Shown: positions 9,312-18,073, counted from the first letter of the stretch. The stretch is DNA of 30,160 nucleotides from Candidatus Methanovirga basalitermitum (GCA_031284445.1 JAISZW010000195.1:1-30160), one strand, 5' to 3'. Translations and numbers: made by a program. The notes: generated from the letters alone by a model not told the origin.

Positions 9312-10460
9312 TTAAAAAGGAAACAAATTATTTTCTAAAAATGATGTATCACATTGGAGTAAAATCAAATTAGTCACTCCTTTACCTCTTCCACGAGAAA
9401 TTTTATTTGTAGAAATAATACCCAACAGTTCCAATTGATTAATAATATCAAAAACTCTTCTATAAGTTAAATAATCTCCATTGGAAATTTTTTTATAAAC
9501 TTCATATAGTTTACCTGAAGTAATTTCTTCATTTAGCTTTGTAAGATGTAAAATAGATTCTAAAACTCTCTGTTGTTGAGAAGGCAGAGTTAAAATAATA
9601 TCTGCAGTAATATCATGCTCTATTTTTTCTTTTGCCTGCCTAATATTCTCTTCAGTAACAGTTAAACTATTATTCTCATCAGCAATTTCACCAGCAGTTC
9701 TTAAAAGATCAAGAGCATATCTTGCATCCCCTTCATCTTTAGCTGCTAAAGCTGCACAAAGCTTAATAACCTCATCATCAATAGATGTTTTAAAAGAGAT
9801 CTTTATTCTTTCGTTTAAAATATCTTCAATTTGTCGTGCATTATATGGAGGAAATACAATCTCCTTATCTCTTAAACTACTCATAACTCTTGGTGTGATA
9901 AATCTTTTAAAGTCTATATAATTACTAATTGATAAAACAGAAACATTTTCAATTCTTGTTAAAGTGTATAAAACACCATCTCCATTTTTTTGAAGCAAAA
10001 TATCTATTTCATCAAGGATTACTATCAAAATAATTTTCTTTTGAATTTTACCATTAAATAAACTTCTAAAAGAATTTAAAACCTCTGCTTTCGTCCATCC
10101 TCTCCAAGGAACATCTAATCCCAATTGTTGACATAACCTTACAATGATTTGATATTCTGTGTTATAGTCTGTGCATCTTATATATTCAATCCTTAATAAA
10201 ACATCTTTATTATCCTTAGTATATTCAAGTAATTGCTGTCTAGCAAATTTAACTGCGACAGTTTTACCTGTTCCTGTTTTCCCATAAACAGTAACATCTG
10301 AAGGTGATTTATTCTTTAATATTTCACTCCAATATCTTGCAATCGATCCTATTTGACCACTCCTATGAGGTAAAGACTTAGGTAAAAATCTATGATCAAG
10401 AAAACTTTTATCAGCAAAAATAGCTGATTCTTTATCCATATCCTTAAAAATGTTCTCCAT
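9312..10460 (-). CDS. cdc6: Orc1/Cdc6 replication initiator
   Basis: 382-residue AAA+ initiator that recognises origin DNA and loads the MCM helicase. Visible elements are the N-terminal FLPKSLPHR block (25-33), Walker A GKTGTGKT (60-67), Walker B ILDEID (148-153), sensor 1 SISN (177-180), the sensor 2 region GDARYALDLLRTAG (about 254-267), and a C-terminal winged helix (about 290-382) that binds origin repeats. Length is normal for archaeal Orc1/Cdc6. The start is supported by AGTGAT a few bases upstream on the minus strand, and a TATA-like TATAAA lies about 45 nt upstream (complement of 10503-10508). Methanobacteriales usually carry two paralogues; which one this is cannot be settled here. 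A long gene-free region and a mini-ORB-like site lie directly upstream. Confidence 0.95.
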   Translation of the reverse strand: MENIFKDMDKESAIFADKSFLDHRFLPKSLPHRSGQIGSIARYWSEILKNKSPSDVTVYGKTGTGKTVAVKFARQQLLEYTKDNKDVLLRIEYIRCTDYNTEYQIIVRLCQQLGLDVPWRGWTKAEVLNSFRSLFNGKIQKKIILIVILDEIDILLQKNGDGVLYTLTRIENVSVLSISNYIDFKRFITPRVMSSLRDKEIVFPPYNARQIEDILNERIKISFKTSIDDEVIKLCAALAAKDEGDARYALDLLRTAGEIADENNSLTVTEENIRQAKEKIEHDITADIILTLPSQQQRVLESILHLTKLNEEITSGKLYEVYKKISNGDYLTYRRVFDIINQLELLGIISTNKISRGRGKGVTNLILLQCDTSFLENNLFPF

Positions 10461-10787
10461 AATATCACTTAAAAAAAATAATTATTAATCAATTAATGTT
10501 CATTTATATGATAAAATTGATAGTGAAAAGTTAAATTATCAAATGTAATTTATCTAAATTGTATCTTATAAATATATTTATTATTAAAAAGGAATGATTT
10601 TATTAACAATTGACTTATTAATTCTAAAAATCATATTATTACAAAATAAACAAGAATATAAAACCTTATTATATTTAAAACAAGCCCTTAGGTTTTAAAC
10701 AATTAAACATATATATTAACAAATTGTATTCACAAAAATAAAAAAAGTAGATTAAATGTAACAAAAACAGATAAAATTAGAGGTCTG

Positions 10788-10800
10788 TTTCAAGTGTAAA
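10788..10800 (-). promoter_or_regulatory. Putative mini-ORB (Orc1/Cdc6 binding site)
   Basis: The minus strand reads TTTACACTTGAAA, which as I recall it is the 13-bp Cdc6-1 recognition sequence of the Methanothermobacter thermautotrophicus origin. It lies 328 bp upstream of the cdc6 start. I did not find a second full copy in the window, which weakens the call. Confidence 0.45.
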
Positions 10801-10859
10801 AATTTGAAAAATATGTTTATAGGTTATTTCTTTTAAACCAATAAGTTTAGGATCATTAG

Positions 10860-10884
10860 TTTTTTTTTTTTTTTTTTTTTTTTT
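10860..10884. repeat. Homopolymer run of 25 T
   Basis: Twenty-five consecutive T on the plus strand. It is the longest single-base run in the window and lies about 60 bp from the mini-ORB-like site. Its length may vary by slippage or be a sequencing or assembly estimate. Confidence 0.85.
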
Positions 10885-11428
10885 CAATGCATCTATGTAA
10901 TTAGCCTTTTTCCCTTCTTCTATGTCTATTATATCTCCTATAAACTGGTTTAATTCTTTTTTTGTTATGCTTTCATTTTTTATTAGTTTTATGGGATGGA
11001 GTGAAAACAGAAGGGGAAAAAAGAGAAGGAAAAATAAATAGAGTATAATTGGATAAAAGAGAGTTTTAAAACAAAAATAAAGAAAAAAGTAGTGAAAACA
11101 ACAAATCATATACCATGAATTTATTTAATAGCTGAACATGGATAAACTTACAAAATGTTACACAATCCATCAAAACAGTTACAAATACAATATTTTATGA
11201 AAATTGCACCATATGCAGAATCAAATATTATAATTTAGATAAATGATTACTGAAAGAAAGCATCTGAAGAGCTTTGTTTAGACTTATCACTTTCAAACAA
11301 TGATTTTGCATTTAATTTAGAAGTATGTAGTTTCTGTTATTTAAGTTTCACTATTTTATATCAGTTTATATTATGAGTATGATTATGTGAATGAGTAAAT
11401 TTTAGTGGTTAAATAGAAATGTTAGATA

Positions 11429-11490
11429 AATGCTGAAAATAAGGATAATGAGTAAAAGAAAAAAATATAAATACTTAAGTTGACAGCATT
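11429..11490. repeat. Probable shortened third copy of the MITE
   Basis: It begins AATGCTGAAAATAAGGA and ends CTTAAGTTGACAGCATT. The right 17 bases are identical to the right end of the MITE at 18985-19101, and the left 7 bases are the reverse complement of its end. The middle ~40 bp does not match the other copies, so this is either an internally deleted copy or a chance left end beside a solo terminal repeat. It lies about 150 bp upstream of pfdB. Confidence 0.5.
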
Positions 11491-11641
11491 GCAATTTTTG
11501 GTAAAATATTTATATGGAATGATAGATAAACATTTTAATGTTCATTGAATTTTCTTAGTTATTCAAATTAAGATGATAAAACTATAATTAATGTGGCATA
11601 TAATAAGTTAATTAAATTATTTAAAATTAAAGGTGATAAAA

Positions 11642-11992
11642 ATGGAGATCCCTCAACAAATACAAGACCAGATAACTAATTTTCAAAAGTTACAACAACA
11701 AGCACAAGCTGTTACTGTTCAAAAAAGAAATATAGAAATTCAAATTCAAGAAACTAAAACAGCATTTGAAGAACTTAAAAAAACTGATTCTGATGCTACG
11801 GTCTATAAAACAGCTGGAAGTTTATTAATTAAAGTTAAACAAGATGAAATGACTGAAAAACTAAAAGAAAATATAGAAACCCTTGAACTTAGAGAAAAAA
11901 CAGTCTCACGCCAAGAAGAAAAGGTTTTAAATAAACTTCAAGAGATGCAAAGAACCATTCAAGAATCCATGAAAGAAGCTGGTATTCAGTAA
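11642..11992 (+). CDS. pfdB: Prefoldin subunit beta
   Basis: 116-residue beta subunit of archaeal prefoldin, the hexameric (alpha2 beta4) chaperone that holds unfolded proteins for the thermosome. The protein is almost entirely heptad-rich helix: an N-terminal coiled coil (about 1-45, QIQDQITNFQKLQQQAQAV), a central hairpin with the conserved VYKTAGSLLIK (about 55-65), and a C-terminal coiled coil to the end. Length is typical. I place the start at ATG 11642 rather than GTG 11633, because that GTG is part of the ribosome binding site AGGTGAT (11631-11637). A DUF3194 gene follows after 72 bp, a pairing I recall from other methanogens. Confidence 0.95.
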   Translation: MEIPQQIQDQITNFQKLQQQAQAVTVQKRNIEIQIQETKTAFEELKKTDSDATVYKTAGSLLIKVKQDEMTEKLKENIETLELREKTVSRQEEKVLNKLQEMQRTIQESMKEAGIQ

Positions 11993-12064
11993 TTTATTTA
12001 AAAAGCTACTATAAATTCAAAGTACATGATGGGATAACTTCCAAATAATCTTTTTGGTGTCATC

Positions 12065-12361
12065 ATGAAAAAACTTAAAAAATTGGATGAATGTGATTTA
12101 GATGAAATAGCTGACTTTTTATATGATGAAATTTTTAAATATATTAATTCTAAGGTACCATCTAAAGAGATTAAAGATATTGATATAAATTTTGAGATTT
12201 CATTTGAAGATAAAAATGATATTAATATTCTTGATATAAAAACTGATATATCAGCTGACTTTGATGAACTTTCAAATTATGATCTTAATCTCGTATCTGA
12301 AGCTTTTGATAATGCATTTGAACTTTTAGATGGATATTTAGATGAACATTTTAGAGGCTGA
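12065..12361 (+). CDS. DUF3194 family protein
   Basis: A small acidic 98-residue protein (KKLKKLDECDLDEIADFLYD at the start) with a helix, two beta strands carrying alternating charged residues (DINFEISFED, DIKTDISADF), and a C-terminal helix (LVSEAFDNAFELLDGYLDEHF). It resembles the DUF3194 family found next to prefoldin beta in methanogens; no biochemical role is known to me. No membrane segment or cysteine cluster is visible. GGTGTC precedes the ATG at 12065. It converges with the minus-strand gene at 12370 with only 8 bp between stop codons. Confidence 0.75.
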   Translation: MKKLKKLDECDLDEIADFLYDEIFKYINSKVPSKEIKDIDINFEISFEDKNDINILDIKTDISADFDELSNYDLNLVSEAFDNAFELLDGYLDEHFRG

Positions 12362-12369
12362 TCCTATTT

Positions 12370-12729
12370 TTACTCATCTCCTCTAAAATTTTCTAATTCT
12401 TCCTCAATGGTATCCCAAAATTCGACTGCCCATGTCGTATCCCCATCAATAATCATATCTAATAATCTAAGTTTCCCATTTTTTAATCTAAAAAGTCTGA
12501 AATCTTTTTGAGATTTCTTTTTTTCTTTATTACAATCTAAATATAAACCATCCGAATATTCTACATCAAAATCTCCAGATTTAACAAAATCTCCAACTAA
12601 AGAATAGCCATTTTTAACTGATTTATCTAATTTTTCCACAATTTTCAACCATCCACCGTTCATTCTAAATTTAATACTTGGATCAATGGTTTTTATTTCT
12701 TTTTCCCAATTTAAAAGCATTCTTTTCAT
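12370..12729 (-). CDS. Hypothetical protein, 119 aa
   Basis: I do not recognise this protein. It is soluble in appearance and rich in Asp, Glu and Lys, with no signal peptide or membrane helix. It has a run of beta-like segments (GWLKIVEKL, YSLVGDFV, FRLFRLKNGKLRLLDMIIDG) and a C-terminal WAVEFWDTIEEELENF. Codon use and composition match neighbouring genes, and the frame is intact, so it is likely real. On the minus strand, TTTATATAAA (complement of about 12745-12754) lies so close to the start that the transcript may be almost leaderless. A MITE sits 73 bp upstream of the start. Confidence 0.6.
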   Translation of the reverse strand: MKRMLLNWEKEIKTIDPSIKFRMNGGWLKIVEKLDKSVKNGYSLVGDFVKSGDFDVEYSDGLYLDCNKEKKKSQKDFRLFRLKNGKLRLLDMIIDGDTTWAVEFWDTIEEELENFRGDE

Positions 12730-12801
12730 CTCAACTAAATTGTTTTTATATAAATATTTAAATTTAAGTAAATATTTTGAAAATTCTACTACAATTAAAT
12801 C

Positions 12802-12918
12802 AATGCTGTCAACTTAAGGATTTTTGATTAAAATTTCTATTTAGAATCTTGTTTATCAAGCTTCATTTTTAATTTCAATCAAAGTTTAAAAAAATAATTT
12901 TCTTAAGTTGACAAGTAT
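12802..12918. mobile_element. MITE-like element, copy A (about 117 bp)
   Basis: The ends are AATGCTGTCAACTTAAG (12802-12818) and CTTAAGTTGACA followed by a diverged AGTATAG (12902-12918), giving terminal inverted repeats of up to 17 bp. A second inverted pair lies inside, with GATTAAAATTTC near 12826 and AATTTCAATCAAA near 12871. The whole element aligns end to end with 18985-19101 with only scattered differences. It encodes nothing, so it needs a transposase from elsewhere. Confidence 0.8.
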
Positions 12919-13133
12919 AGTACTTTTCTTAACTTTTGTAACATATCCATATCTACAATATTTATTAGAATCTCTTGAATTATGAATTAAAGACATCGAT
13001 GACTTTAAAATAATTTCATTGAATGTTAAAAATGTTTGGTAAAATACTATAAATAAAAATGAATAAATTAAATAACTATTTAAAATCAAATATTTGCTTA
13101 TATCTTATGGAGACACTCACAAAAAAGGTTATT

Positions 13134-16100
13134 TCATTTATTCAATAGCTGATTTAAAATATCTTTGGAATAATTTGTTCCTGCTTCTCCGATTATTAAA
13201 ATTGTATCCCTATCATTGGCTTGATTTAAAGCTATTTCAATTCCTTCCCTAACTTGCTCTTTTGTAGCACCAGTAGTGTCAACTTTTTTGTATTCGATTT
13301 TATTTTTTAAAGGAATTATCTCAGATTCAATATATTGTGAGAAATCAAGTGCACTATTAGATACAGGAATAACAATATCTCCAGCAGATAATAATTGAGC
13401 AATTTCTTTATCTCCATCACCACCACTTTCAGAAGATATTGTATTTAGAATGATTAACTTAGAATTATATTTAATATTATCTGACTGGGAGTTTAAATCA
13501 TCTTTAATAGTTAAAACTCCTTGAATAATTGATTTTACACCAGATGGATTGTGGGCATAATCTAAGATAATAAGGGGACTTTTATTAACTATTTCAAATC
13601 TTTTAGGAACACCTTCAAAGGTGTTGATTCCATTAACAATAGTTTCAAAGTTTATTCCATTTAACCAAGCCCCTGTAGCAGCTCCAAGTGAGTTGTATAC
13701 ATGAACGATTGAGCTATTTTTAAGATGTATTTCTCCCTGATTTTCATCGATCTTTAGAGTATAGTCAATTGCACCAATATTATTTTCATTTTTAATTATT
13801 TTAATGTTGATTGCTTTGACATTTAGTTTTGGTTTCCTAAATCCACAGGAACAGCATATATAATTTGTATTATCAAAATAGTCTAATTTTCCACTACATA
13901 ATGGGCATTTTTCTTCATTATCAAATTTGTTTTTAAAGAAATTTTTAAGTTTATCATCGATTGTTCTTCCATCTATTCCAAAGAAAAGTATTTTTCCATT
14001 AGTTTTTTTTAGATTAGAAAAACTACTTACAAGAGGATCATCACCATTTAGTATTAGATTTCTTGCAACATCAACCATTTCTTTTTTACATTTGACATAT
14101 TCATCAAAATCTTTTTGAATATGATCCTTTGAAATATTTGTAATAATTCCTGTTGTAAGCTCTGAGTTTTCACTTGATGTTTTTATTTCTCCTATATTTC
14201 CAAATGTTCCTATTTCAACAACAGCTAAATCCCCACTTAATTTTGCTTGTAAAGATGGAGTGAACTCGTTGTTGCCTTGAATATTCAGTTCATGTTCTGG
14301 AATTTTAAGACCTGATTCTTTAAAAATAGTTTTTAGATAATTTAAGGTGCTTGTTTTTCCATTGGTACCTGTAACTCCAAAAACAGGTTTATGGCTTTTA
14401 AAAAATTTTAATATTTCCTTAACACCATATATAGGAACATCAGTCAGTTTTTTCAAACGATTAATAAGTTTTGCATTCTCTACTAAACTTGGAGCCATAA
14501 AAAAAGAACTTGCTTTTTTAAGTAATTCATCATCGACTTCTCCTAATGATAATTTAATACCTTCCTCAATAAAAACATCTTTTAGTTTGCAACCAGTAGA
14601 ACTATCTGAAACTGTAACATCGTAGTCATGGGATTTTAAAATTCTAGCCATTAAACTTCCTACTGTTCCACATCCACCTATAACAACTACTTTTCCTTGA
14701 AGTGTTTTATAAAAGTTAATAGCTTCTACAATAGCTGAATTAATAGTTTCATAGTCAACTACTATTGAACCTGGTCCTGTATGAAATATTGTGTCTCTTG
14801 AGTCAGCTATTTCTAGTGCTTTAAATAAAGAAGATGGGATTGAATTAGTAACATAAGATTCAGCCTTATCAGCTCCTTTTAAAATTTTTAAAGCACTATC
14901 ATAATCAACATCACCAGTAACCTCACTTTTAGCACTTACAACTAATTTATCGCAATGTTTTGATATGCTTTTTCCTATCTTTACCTTATCCCTGATTGTT
15001 ATTGTATCTGGATTTTCTAAACTGATTATTAATTTTCCATTTATATTAAGATCTTTAAATGTTTTTTCATAGCTTTCAGGATTATGTCCTGCATCCATGA
15101 AAACATCAATCCCATTAACATTATCAATCCTTTCAAATCGTCCAATTAATCCCTTGAACATCTCAATTCTTGAAATTGCATAATCTAAATCCAAACCAAA
15201 AATTAGAGCAGATGTTAATGTAGATATGATATTTTCAACATTAAGCATTCCAGGAAGAGAAGTTGATATATTCCTTTCAAATGGTTCAACAGTTTTATGC
15301 TCAAATTTACCACAAAAACAATCCATTTCATTACAATTTTTACATATTAAGGTATAAAATCCATTAGATTTAATTGTAAAAGTGGAACCATTTAATCCAT
15401 TTAACTTAATGTCTTCTCCAAAAATATGATAATCCACATCTTCATTGTAGAATATCCTATTTTCAAATTCTATTTTTTGAGGTGATTTTAAACCATAAAC
15501 AATGGTTTTCGATGAAAAGCTATTTAATCTTGAGCTAAGAATTGGATCATCACCGTTTACCATTAAAATCCCATTTTTATCAATTAATTCATCAATAAAT
15601 GTGTGTCTATTTATGTATTCTTCATAAGAGTTGAATTCATTCATATGATCTGGATTTAAATTAGTTATAATAGCTGCAGATAATTCCAAACCTTCCACTA
15701 AACGAATTGTTCCATGAGGAAGTTCAAAAACTCCTAAATCATTTTTGAATTTTTTATCTGTTAATTTATCATTTTTATCTGTTAATTTTGAATGATTCTT
15801 AGATATTTGAGAGTTATCACTAACAATCAATTCAACAAGACCTTCGATAACAAGCATCTTTTCAATAGATGAGAATAGTAGTGTGTTGAAGTTTTCTTCC
15901 AAAATAAAATTAATCATGTTTGTTGTGGTTGTTTTACCATCAGATCCAGTAATACCGATTATTGGAATATCAATTAACGAATTTAGAATACTTCCAAAGT
16001 CTTTAAAATTAATAAGAGTTAGTTTGCCATCATCAACATAGTTTACTATTTTTTTAATGAATTCAAGATTAGGGGAGATGTTAGGTGAAATAAAAACATG

Positions 16101-16319
16101 ATCAAATGAATTTAAGTCGATTGTATCATGACTTCCAAGTTCAAATTTGATATTTCTTTTTTTGAGAGTTTTTATTTGCTTTTGACTTTCTATAGGAAAT
16201 TTTTCAATGGTTTTAATGTCGTTAACCAATACATCGTTTCCTAAAAAATTAAAAAGGTTTGCAACAGGTCGTCCTGCATTACCTCCTCCAATAACAAGAA
16301 TATTTTTATTTTTTATCAT
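13134..16319 (-). CDS. Duplicated Mur-ligase-family protein (probable pseudomurein peptide ligase)
   Basis: 1061 residues, about twice the usual Mur ligase length, made of two complete modules. Module 1 (1-~535) has a Rossmann start (ILVIGGGNAGRPVANLF, 7-23), ATP loop GITGSDGKTT (122-131), a cysteine cluster with Cys327, 330, 334 and 336, and DAGHNPES (409-416). Module 2 (~543-1061) repeats this: VVVIGGCGTVGSL (544-556), GVTGTNGKTS (648-657), a zinc-ribbon-like cluster with Cys805, 808, 822 or 823, and 825, then DYAHNP (920-925). The family joins amino acids to nucleotide-linked precursors using ATP. A cysteine cluster inserted in the central domain is characteristic of MurT-like ligases. A role in pseudomurein peptide assembly is inferred from the organism type. 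The start has GGTGCAT just upstream. Residues ~178-190 hold a KLTDKND/KLTDKK duplication. Confidence 0.85.
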   Translation of the reverse strand: MIKNKNILVIGGGNAGRPVANLFNFLGNDVLVNDIKTIEKFPIESQKQIKTLKKRNIKFELGSHDTIDLNSFDHVFISPNISPNLEFIKKIVNYVDDGKLTLINFKDFGSILNSLIDIPIIGITGSDGKTTTTNMINFILEENFNTLLFSSIEKMLVIEGLVELIVSDNSQISKNHSKLTDKNDKLTDKKFKNDLGVFELPHGTIRLVEGLELSAAIITNLNPDHMNEFNSYEEYINRHTFIDELIDKNGILMVNGDDPILSSRLNSFSSKTIVYGLKSPQKIEFENRIFYNEDVDYHIFGEDIKLNGLNGSTFTIKSNGFYTLICKNCNEMDCFCGKFEHKTVEPFERNISTSLPGMLNVENIISTLTSALIFGLDLDYAISRIEMFKGLIGRFERIDNVNGIDVFMDAGHNPESYEKTFKDLNINGKLIISLENPDTITIRDKVKIGKSISKHCDKLVVSAKSEVTGDVDYDSALKILKGADKAESYVTNSIPSSLFKALEIADSRDTIFHTGPGSIVVDYETINSAIVEAINFYKTLQGKVVVIGGCGTVGSLMARILKSHDYDVTVSDSSTGCKLKDVFIEEGIKLSLGEVDDELLKKASSFFMAPSLVENAKLINRLKKLTDVPIYGVKEILKFFKSHKPVFGVTGTNGKTSTLNYLKTIFKESGLKIPEHELNIQGNNEFTPSLQAKLSGDLAVVEIGTFGNIGEIKTSSENSELTTGIITNISKDHIQKDFDEYVKCKKEMVDVARNLILNGDDPLVSSFSNLKKTNGKILFFGIDGRTIDDKLKNFFKNKFDNEEKCPLCSGKLDYFDNTNYICCSCGFRKPKLNVKAINIKIIKNENNIGAIDYTLKIDENQGEIHLKNSSIVHVYNSLGAATGAWLNGINFETIVNGINTFEGVPKRFEIVNKSPLIILDYAHNPSGVKSIIQGVLTIKDDLNSQSDNIKYNSKLIILNTISSESGGDGDKEIAQLLSAGDIVIPVSNSALDFSQYIESEIIPLKNKIEYKKVDTTGATKEQVREGIEIALNQANDRDTILIIGEAGTNYSKDILNQLLNK
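15751..15792 (-). repeat. In-frame 21-bp tandem duplication inside the Mur-ligase gene
   Basis: On the plus strand TTTTTATCTGTTAATTT occurs at 15751-15767 and again at 15772-15788, a period of 21 bp. It encodes KLTDKND then KLTDKKF, so the frame is kept. The duplicated stretch lies in a hydrophilic Lys/Asp/Asn-rich segment of module 1 that is probably a surface loop. Confidence 0.8.
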
Positions 16320-16444
16320 TAATGCACCGTTAATAATTAGAATAGTTTATGACTAATTATCCATATAATATTGGACAATATTTATTTTTTATTTAATTAA
16401 TAATATTAAATCTTACATTAAATAGATTAACTGATTTCATCGTG

Positions 16445-17617
16445 TTAAATATCTACTAATTTACAATGTTTAATGATGTCAGTAAAAACTTCATCATTTA
16501 TATAGGTTCCTTCTTCTCTTGTTTTTTTGACTTCTTCAACTATATGACACAACTCATCCTCAGTTACATCAAATCCACATTCATTCAACTTAGCTTTAAC
16601 TGCCCTACAACCTGAATGTTTTCCTAAAACAAGTTTCCTTTTTTGACCCACCAATTCAGGTAAATATGGTTCATAGGTTAATGGTTCTTCGATAACTGCA
16701 TCAACATGAATCCCAGACTCATGTCTAAATATATTATCTCCTACAATTGGTTTGTTTTTAGGAATATCCATATTTGTATGTTTTGAAACCAACTCAGATA
16801 GATTTTGAATATTTTTTATTTTAAATCCTAAATTTACACCATAAATAAATTTTAAGCTCATAATTAGCTCTTCAAGTGATGTATTTCCACCTCTCTCTCC
16901 AATACCATTGACAGTTGTTGAAACTGCAGTTGCACCAGATAAAAGACTTGCAATTGAATTTGAAACCGCAAGCCCAAAGTCGTTATGACAATGTACAGCT
17001 ATTTGAGTATTTAAATGCTTTTTTAACTCTTTAACTAAAAAAGTCATTCCTTGTGGACTTATTGCTCCAACAGTATCCGCGATATGAACCCTATCAACAT
17101 CATACTCTTCAGCTTTTTTATAGATTCTTTTTAAAAAATCTAAATCTGACCTTGTTGCATCCTCAGCTGAGAAAGCAACAAATAATCCGTGGTCTTTCGC
17201 ATACTCAATTGCTTTCATGCATATATTCAGAGCCTCTTGTCTACCAATATTCATTTTATGTTCCAAATGAATATCAGAAGTACCCATGAATGTTATAATC
17301 CCATCCACATCACATGAAATTGCAACATCAATATCTTCCTTTTTTGTTCTTGATAAAGATAATATTTGAGCATCTAATCTTTGGTTTACAATAGTTTTAA
17401 CAGATTCTTTTTCTTGCTTAGACACTATTGGAAATCCTACTTCAATTTGAGGAAGTTTCAATTTATCTAATGCAATAGCTATCTCCAATTTCTCATCACA
17501 ACTAAAGCAAACACCTGGAGTTTGTTCTCCATCTCTAAGAGTTGTATCATATATTGTTACGTCTTTTGGGAATTCAATCTTAGCTTCTTTATTGTAAGGA
17601 CTTACAAAATATTTCAA
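16445..17617 (-). CDS. aksA: Homocitrate synthase (AksA/NifV type)
   Basis: 390-residue member of the isopropylmalate/homocitrate synthase family, condensing 2-oxoglutarate with acetyl-CoA. Residues ~20-290 form the DRE-TIM barrel, with the metal-binding TLRDGEQTPGVCFS (26-39), AEDATRSD, DRVHIADTVGA, metal ligands HCHNDFGLA, and NGIGERGGNTSLEE. A shorter C-terminal segment holds GIHVDAV and GKHSG. The length, near 390, fits AksA/NifV and lacks the long LeuA regulatory domain. Methanogens need AksA for 2-oxosuberate in coenzyme B; homocitrate is also the organic ligand of FeMo-cofactor, and this gene lies 4 kb from nif. Specificity (homocitrate against citramalate or isopropylmalate) cannot be proved from sequence alone. 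GGTGTT at about 17622-17627 (minus strand) supports the start. Confidence 0.82.
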   Translation of the reverse strand: MKYFVSPYNKEAKIEFPKDVTIYDTTLRDGEQTPGVCFSCDEKLEIAIALDKLKLPQIEVGFPIVSKQEKESVKTIVNQRLDAQILSLSRTKKEDIDVAISCDVDGIITFMGTSDIHLEHKMNIGRQEALNICMKAIEYAKDHGLFVAFSAEDATRSDLDFLKRIYKKAEEYDVDRVHIADTVGAISPQGMTFLVKELKKHLNTQIAVHCHNDFGLAVSNSIASLLSGATAVSTTVNGIGERGGNTSLEELIMSLKFIYGVNLGFKIKNIQNLSELVSKHTNMDIPKNKPIVGDNIFRHESGIHVDAVIEEPLTYEPYLPELVGQKRKLVLGKHSGCRAVKAKLNECGFDVTEDELCHIVEEVKKTREEGTYINDEVFTDIIKHCKLVDI

Positions 17618-17985
17618 TGTAACACCATCAAACCATTTTTAAATTAATTAACATTATTAATAGGTAATCAATGAATAAATTATAGTACTGGACATTTGAT
17701 TTAGAAATAATGCTCATAATACAATACTCTTCAAAAAATTGTTATTTGTATTAAATTAATGCAGATATATTTTTAAAACTTCGATAGAGTACTATAGTAT
17801 ATTATTTTATATCCTTGATATTATATTATTTTCTTGACTGTGAATTAATTTTCTCAATATTATACTTTTTTTTATTTATTCTTCATTGCAAATGTAATAT
17901 TAACTATATTATCGTCATTTTTGAAAAGTTTGTCGTTTTATAAAATATTAATATCTAATATAATTTATTTAAATTTGATTTAAAG

Positions 17986-18073
17986 AATTTTATAATTATA
18001 ATTAAGATTAATAATTGATAAGCATTACCAATTTTATAATTATAATTAAGATTAATAATTGATAAGCATTACC
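17986..18073. repeat. 44-bp perfect tandem duplication
   Basis: Two identical 44-bp units, 17986-18029 and 18030-18073, each beginning AATTTTATAATTATAATTAA and ending GATAAGCATTACC. No spacer separates them, so this is a tandem duplication and not a CRISPR array. Confidence 0.95.

Larger units (their letters stand above)
10461..11641. other. Gene-free AT-rich region between cdc6 and pfdB; candidate origin region
   Basis: About 1.18 kb without a convincing gene, lying between divergently oriented cdc6 and prefoldin beta. It holds one 13-bp site matching my recollection of the mini-ORB of Methanothermobacter (10788-10800), a 25-nt T tract (10860-10884), a strongly purine-rich plus strand (about 10995-11105), a probable shortened MITE (11429-11490) and the pfdB promoter area. 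Archaeal origins commonly lie beside cdc6 genes, but a cluster of origin repeats is expected and I see only one. Confidence 0.35.

Noticed and set aside
11633..11641. GTG start adding three residues to prefoldin beta
   Set aside because: The GTG is part of the AGGTGAT ribosome binding site for the ATG at 11642.
12886..13089. 67-aa minus-strand frame
   Set aside because: It starts beyond any ribosome binding site, has low-complexity composition and runs across the MITE end. No sign of a real protein.
17986..18073. Two identical 44-bp units as the seed of a CRISPR array
   Set aside because: There is no spacer between the units, only two copies, and no cas gene in the window. It is a simple tandem duplication.
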